From assembly GCA_002473385.1 (NCBI GenBank), contig DKTR01000016.1, positions 1-8,186 of the forward strand: a DNA stretch of 8,186 nt, given 5' to 3'. The notes under the pieces are model-generated. The model had not been told where the DNA came from. It did not search any database and saw only the letters and a list, made by a program, of their open reading frames with translations. Below, piece by piece: positions 6,182-8,186 of the stretch. The DNA comes from Lachnospiraceae bacterium UBA7225 (lineage in GTDB: Bacteria > Bacillota > Clostridia > Lachnospirales > Lachnospiraceae). Within the stretch, counting starts at the first letter, position 1; each line of letters opens with the position of its first letter. Made by a program: the position numbers and the translations under genes.

Positions 6182-7252
6182 TTATTTCACTTCTACCGTC
6201 CAGCCATGCTTATCCTCCAGCTTTCCAAGCTGAATACCGGTCACTGTGTCATAAAGCTTCTGGCTTACTTTCCCGATGCCGCCGTCCGCGATCTGGAATA
6301 CCTCATTCTCATAACGCAGATGTCCTACCGGAGAGATAACAGCCGCCGTGCCGGAGCCCCATACCTCTTCGAGCGCGCCGGTCTTTGCCGCCTCTACCAG
6401 TTCGTCCACCGAAATGCGGCGCTCCTCTACCGGAAGCCCCCACTCCTTGCAGAGCTGGATGCAGGTATTTCTGGTAACACCCGGAAGAATACTTCCGTTC
6501 AGCATCGGTGTCACAACCGTGCCATTGATTTTGAAGAAGATGTTCATAGCACCCACCTCTTCAATATACTTTCTTTCTACACCATCCAGCCAGAGCACCT
6601 GGGAATAACCTTCATTATGTGCCTTTATCTGAGCAGCAAGGGATGCCACATAGTTGCCGCCTGTTTTGGCCTCGCCAATGCCGCCTTTTACCGCTCTTAC
6701 ATATTCATCCTCGATCCATATCTTCACTGGATTCAGTCCTTCCGGATAGTAAGCACCTACCGGAGAAAGGATGATGATGAACTTATAAGTGCTGGACGGA
6801 CGCACACCGAGGAACGGATCCGTAGCAATGACAAACGGGCGGATATACAGCGAAGTGCCCGGCTTTGTCGGAATCCACGCCTGATCCAGATTTACCAGTG
6901 TCTTCAGCGCATTCAGGAAATCGTCCGCCGGAATCTGCGGAATTTCCAGACGCTTATTAGAATTATTGGCACGTTCAATATTTTTGTCCGGGCGGAACAG
7001 CAGAATTCTTCCATCTTCCGTCTTATACGCCTTCAGCCCTTCAAACATCTCCTGCCCGTAGTGAAATACCATTGCGGACGGCTCCAGAGAGATCGGCTGA
7101 TACGGCATAATTTCCGGATCATGCCACCCCTGACCTTCTGTATACTCCATCACATACATATGATCCGTAAAGATCGTACCGAATACCAGCGGATTATCCT
7201 CCGTCGGAAGCGGTTTCGGGTTTGTTGTTTTTGTGATTTTAATGTCTAACAT
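6182..7252 (-). CDS. ilvE: Branched-chain amino acid aminotransferase
   Basis: A PLP enzyme of fold type IV that moves the amino group between glutamate and leucine, isoleucine or valine; cytoplasmic, last step of branched-chain synthesis or first step of breakdown. At 356 residues it matches the longer bacterial/eukaryotic BCAT group. Visible family motifs are FHYGQEMFEGLKAY (63-76), LYIRPF (135-140), the PLP-lysine region GEAKTGGNY with K196, YIEEVGAMNIFF (229-240) and GSGTAAVISPVG (299-310). The ATG at 7252 has AGGAGGAA just upstream (TTCCTCCT on the + strand, 7255-7262). The glutamate dehydrogenase gene ends 34 bp upstream on the same strand with no promoter or terminator between, so the two are likely co-transcribed and linked through glutamate. 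A strong terminator follows. Confidence 0.95.
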   Translation of the reverse strand: MLDIKITKTTNPKPLPTEDNPLVFGTIFTDHMYVMEYTEGQGWHDPEIMPYQPISLEPSAMVFHYGQEMFEGLKAYKTEDGRILLFRPDKNIERANNSNKRLEIPQIPADDFLNALKTLVNLDQAWIPTKPGTSLYIRPFVIATDPFLGVRPSSTYKFIIILSPVGAYYPEGLNPVKIWIEDEYVRAVKGGIGEAKTGGNYVASLAAQIKAHNEGYSQVLWLDGVERKYIEEVGAMNIFFKINGTVVTPMLNGSILPGVTRNTCIQLCKEWGLPVEERRISVDELVEAAKTGALEEVWGSGTAAVISPVGHLRYENEVFQIADGGIGKVSQKLYDTVTGIQLGKLEDKHGWTVEVK

Positions 7253-7264
7253 ATTTCCTCCTCA

Positions 7265-7298
7265 TCAAACTACACAATACCTTAAACTACACGATACC
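7265..7298 (-). repeat. 17-bp tandem duplication across the gdhA stop codon
   Basis: Two adjacent 17-bp units, 7265-7281 and 7282-7298, match at 15 of 17 positions. The right-hand unit encodes the last residues and TAG stop of glutamate dehydrogenase; the left-hand unit makes up half of the gap to ilvE. This looks like a local slippage duplication that lengthened the intergenic spacer. Confidence 0.7.
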
Positions 7299-8186
7299 CT
7301 GCGCTGTCATCGCATTTACAACCTTTTCAAAGCCTGCGATATTAGCGCCTGCCACATAGTTGCCCGGCATGCCATATCTTTCAGCTGCATCTGCTATATT
7401 GTGTGTGATATTTACCATGATCTGCTGAAGCTTTGCATCCACTTCCTCGAAGGACCAGCTCAGTCTCTCGCTGTTCTGGGACATCTCCAGTGCAGAAGTA
7501 GCAACGCCGCCTGCGTTTGCCGCCTTGCCCGGTGCGAAGATCACGCCATTTGCCTGCAGATACTCGGTCGCATCCAGAGTAGTCGGCATGTTTGCACCCT
7601 CGCAGACTGCGGTAACACCGTTTGCAACAAGCTGCTTTGCATCCTCAAGAAGCAGCTCATTCTGGGTTGCGCACGGAAGAGCAAGGTCAACCTTTACGCT
7701 CCATACGCCTCTGCCCTCATGGTACTCGGAATTCGGACGGTAGTTTCTGTATTCTGTAAGACGCGCACGTTTTACTTCCTTGATTTCCTTCAGAGCCGGT
7801 ACATCAATGCCTTCCGGATCATATACCCAGCCGGTAGAATCTGAACAGGTAACAACCTTCACGCCAAGCTGCTGTGCCTTCTGGATTGCATAAATAGCAA
7901 CATTTCCGGAACCGGAAACTGCCGCTGTCATGCCGCTGATCTCTTTACCGTTAATTTTCATCAGTTCCTGTGTCAGATACAGCAGACCGTAGCCGGTTGC
8001 CTCTGTTCTGGCAAGAGAACCGCCGTAGGAAAGACCTTTTCCGGTAAGAACACCCTCATACAGCCCTGTCAGTCTCTTATACTGTCCAAACATGTAGCCG
8101 ATCTCACGTGCACCGGTACCGATATCGCCTGCCGGTACGTCAGTATCTGCTCCGATATATTTGCAAAGCTCTGTCATAAAGCTCTG
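7287..8186 (-). CDS. gdhA: Glutamate dehydrogenase, NADP-type (3' part, partial)
   Basis: The last 299 residues of a hexameric glutamate dehydrogenase, which interconverts 2-oxoglutarate plus ammonium and glutamate. The frame stays open through the window edge (QSF precedes the first visible Met), so the Met at 8177 is internal and the N-terminal substrate-binding part, including the catalytic lysine, lies outside. Visible are DTDVPAGDIG with the catalytic aspartate (about residue 21 of the visible part), the TEATGYG region, the Rossmann motif SGSGNVA (about 91-97) and the C-terminal EEVDAKLQQIMVNI region. The strand ending in CSDSTG rather than the SGPDG-like sequence of NAD-type clostridial enzymes points to NADP(H), so a biosynthetic, ammonia-assimilating role is likely. 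ilvE follows 34 bp downstream on the same strand. Confidence 0.95.
   Translation of the reverse strand, partial: QSFMTELCKYIGADTDVPAGDIGTGAREIGYMFGQYKRLTGLYEGVLTGKGLSYGGSLARTEATGYGLLYLTQELMKINGKEISGMTAAVSGSGNVAIYAIQKAQQLGVKVVTCSDSTGWVYDPEGIDVPALKEIKEVKRARLTEYRNYRPNSEYHEGRGVWSVKVDLALPCATQNELLLEDAKQLVANGVTAVCEGANMPTTLDATEYLQANGVIFAPGKAANAGGVATSALEMSQNSERLSWSFEEVDAKLQQIMVNITHNIADAAERYGMPGNYVAGANIAGFEKVVNAMTAQGIV

Noticed and set aside
6206..7249. Long + strand open frame (347 codons) opposite ilvE
   Set aside because: It mirrors the ilvE coding frame, is rich in Arg, His and Cys as shadow frames often are, and has no recognisable domain.

Overview
The window looks like chromosomal DNA of a low-to-moderate GC Gram-positive anaerobe, most likely a member of the Clostridia (Lachnospiraceae-like). 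This is inferred from strong AGGAGG-type ribosome binding sites, a BceAB/MacB-like ABC transporter next to an OmpR-type two-component system, and the style of the branched-chain aminotransferase and glutamate dehydrogenase proteins. No tRNA, rRNA, CRISPR array, insertion sequence or phage gene was seen.

Layout. Positions 1-1066 are on the + strand: the last 30 codons of an unidentified gene, then a tightly coupled 320-residue gene. That protein is the membrane core of a heavy-metal (P1B) P-type ATPase without its catalytic cytoplasmic domains. Everything after this is on the - strand. Read in the direction of transcription (right to left), it begins with the 3' part of an NADP-type glutamate dehydrogenase gene (7287-8186, running off the window). 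Next is a branched-chain aminotransferase (6182-7252), and then a long stem-loop terminator (6089-6149). A response regulator (5321-6034) and a histidine kinase follow, overlapping by 17 nt. A 109-bp gap then holds a probable promoter and an inverted repeat around the next ribosome binding site. The last genes are an ABC ATPase (3687-4385) and a large FtsX-type permease (1073-3694), overlapping by 8 nt. The permease ends 6 bp from the convergent end of the mini-ATPase.

How the genes fit together. Glutamate dehydrogenase makes glutamate and the aminotransferase uses it as amino donor for leucine, isoleucine and valine, so this pair forms a small nitrogen/branched-chain amino acid unit. The regulator, kinase and ABC transporter form the kind of module that in Firmicutes usually senses and counters cell-envelope stress or antimicrobial peptides. 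Here the kinase has no membrane segment and no extracellular sensor, so its input must be cytoplasmic or come through a partner.

The most unusual item is the mini P-type ATPase (104-1066). It keeps the transmembrane helices and the CPC metal-site motif. It lacks the actuator domain (TGE) and the phosphorylation/nucleotide domains (DKTGT, GDGxND), which appear to have been cut out cleanly and in frame. It cannot be an ATP-driven pump on its own and may be a metal-binding membrane protein with a new role.
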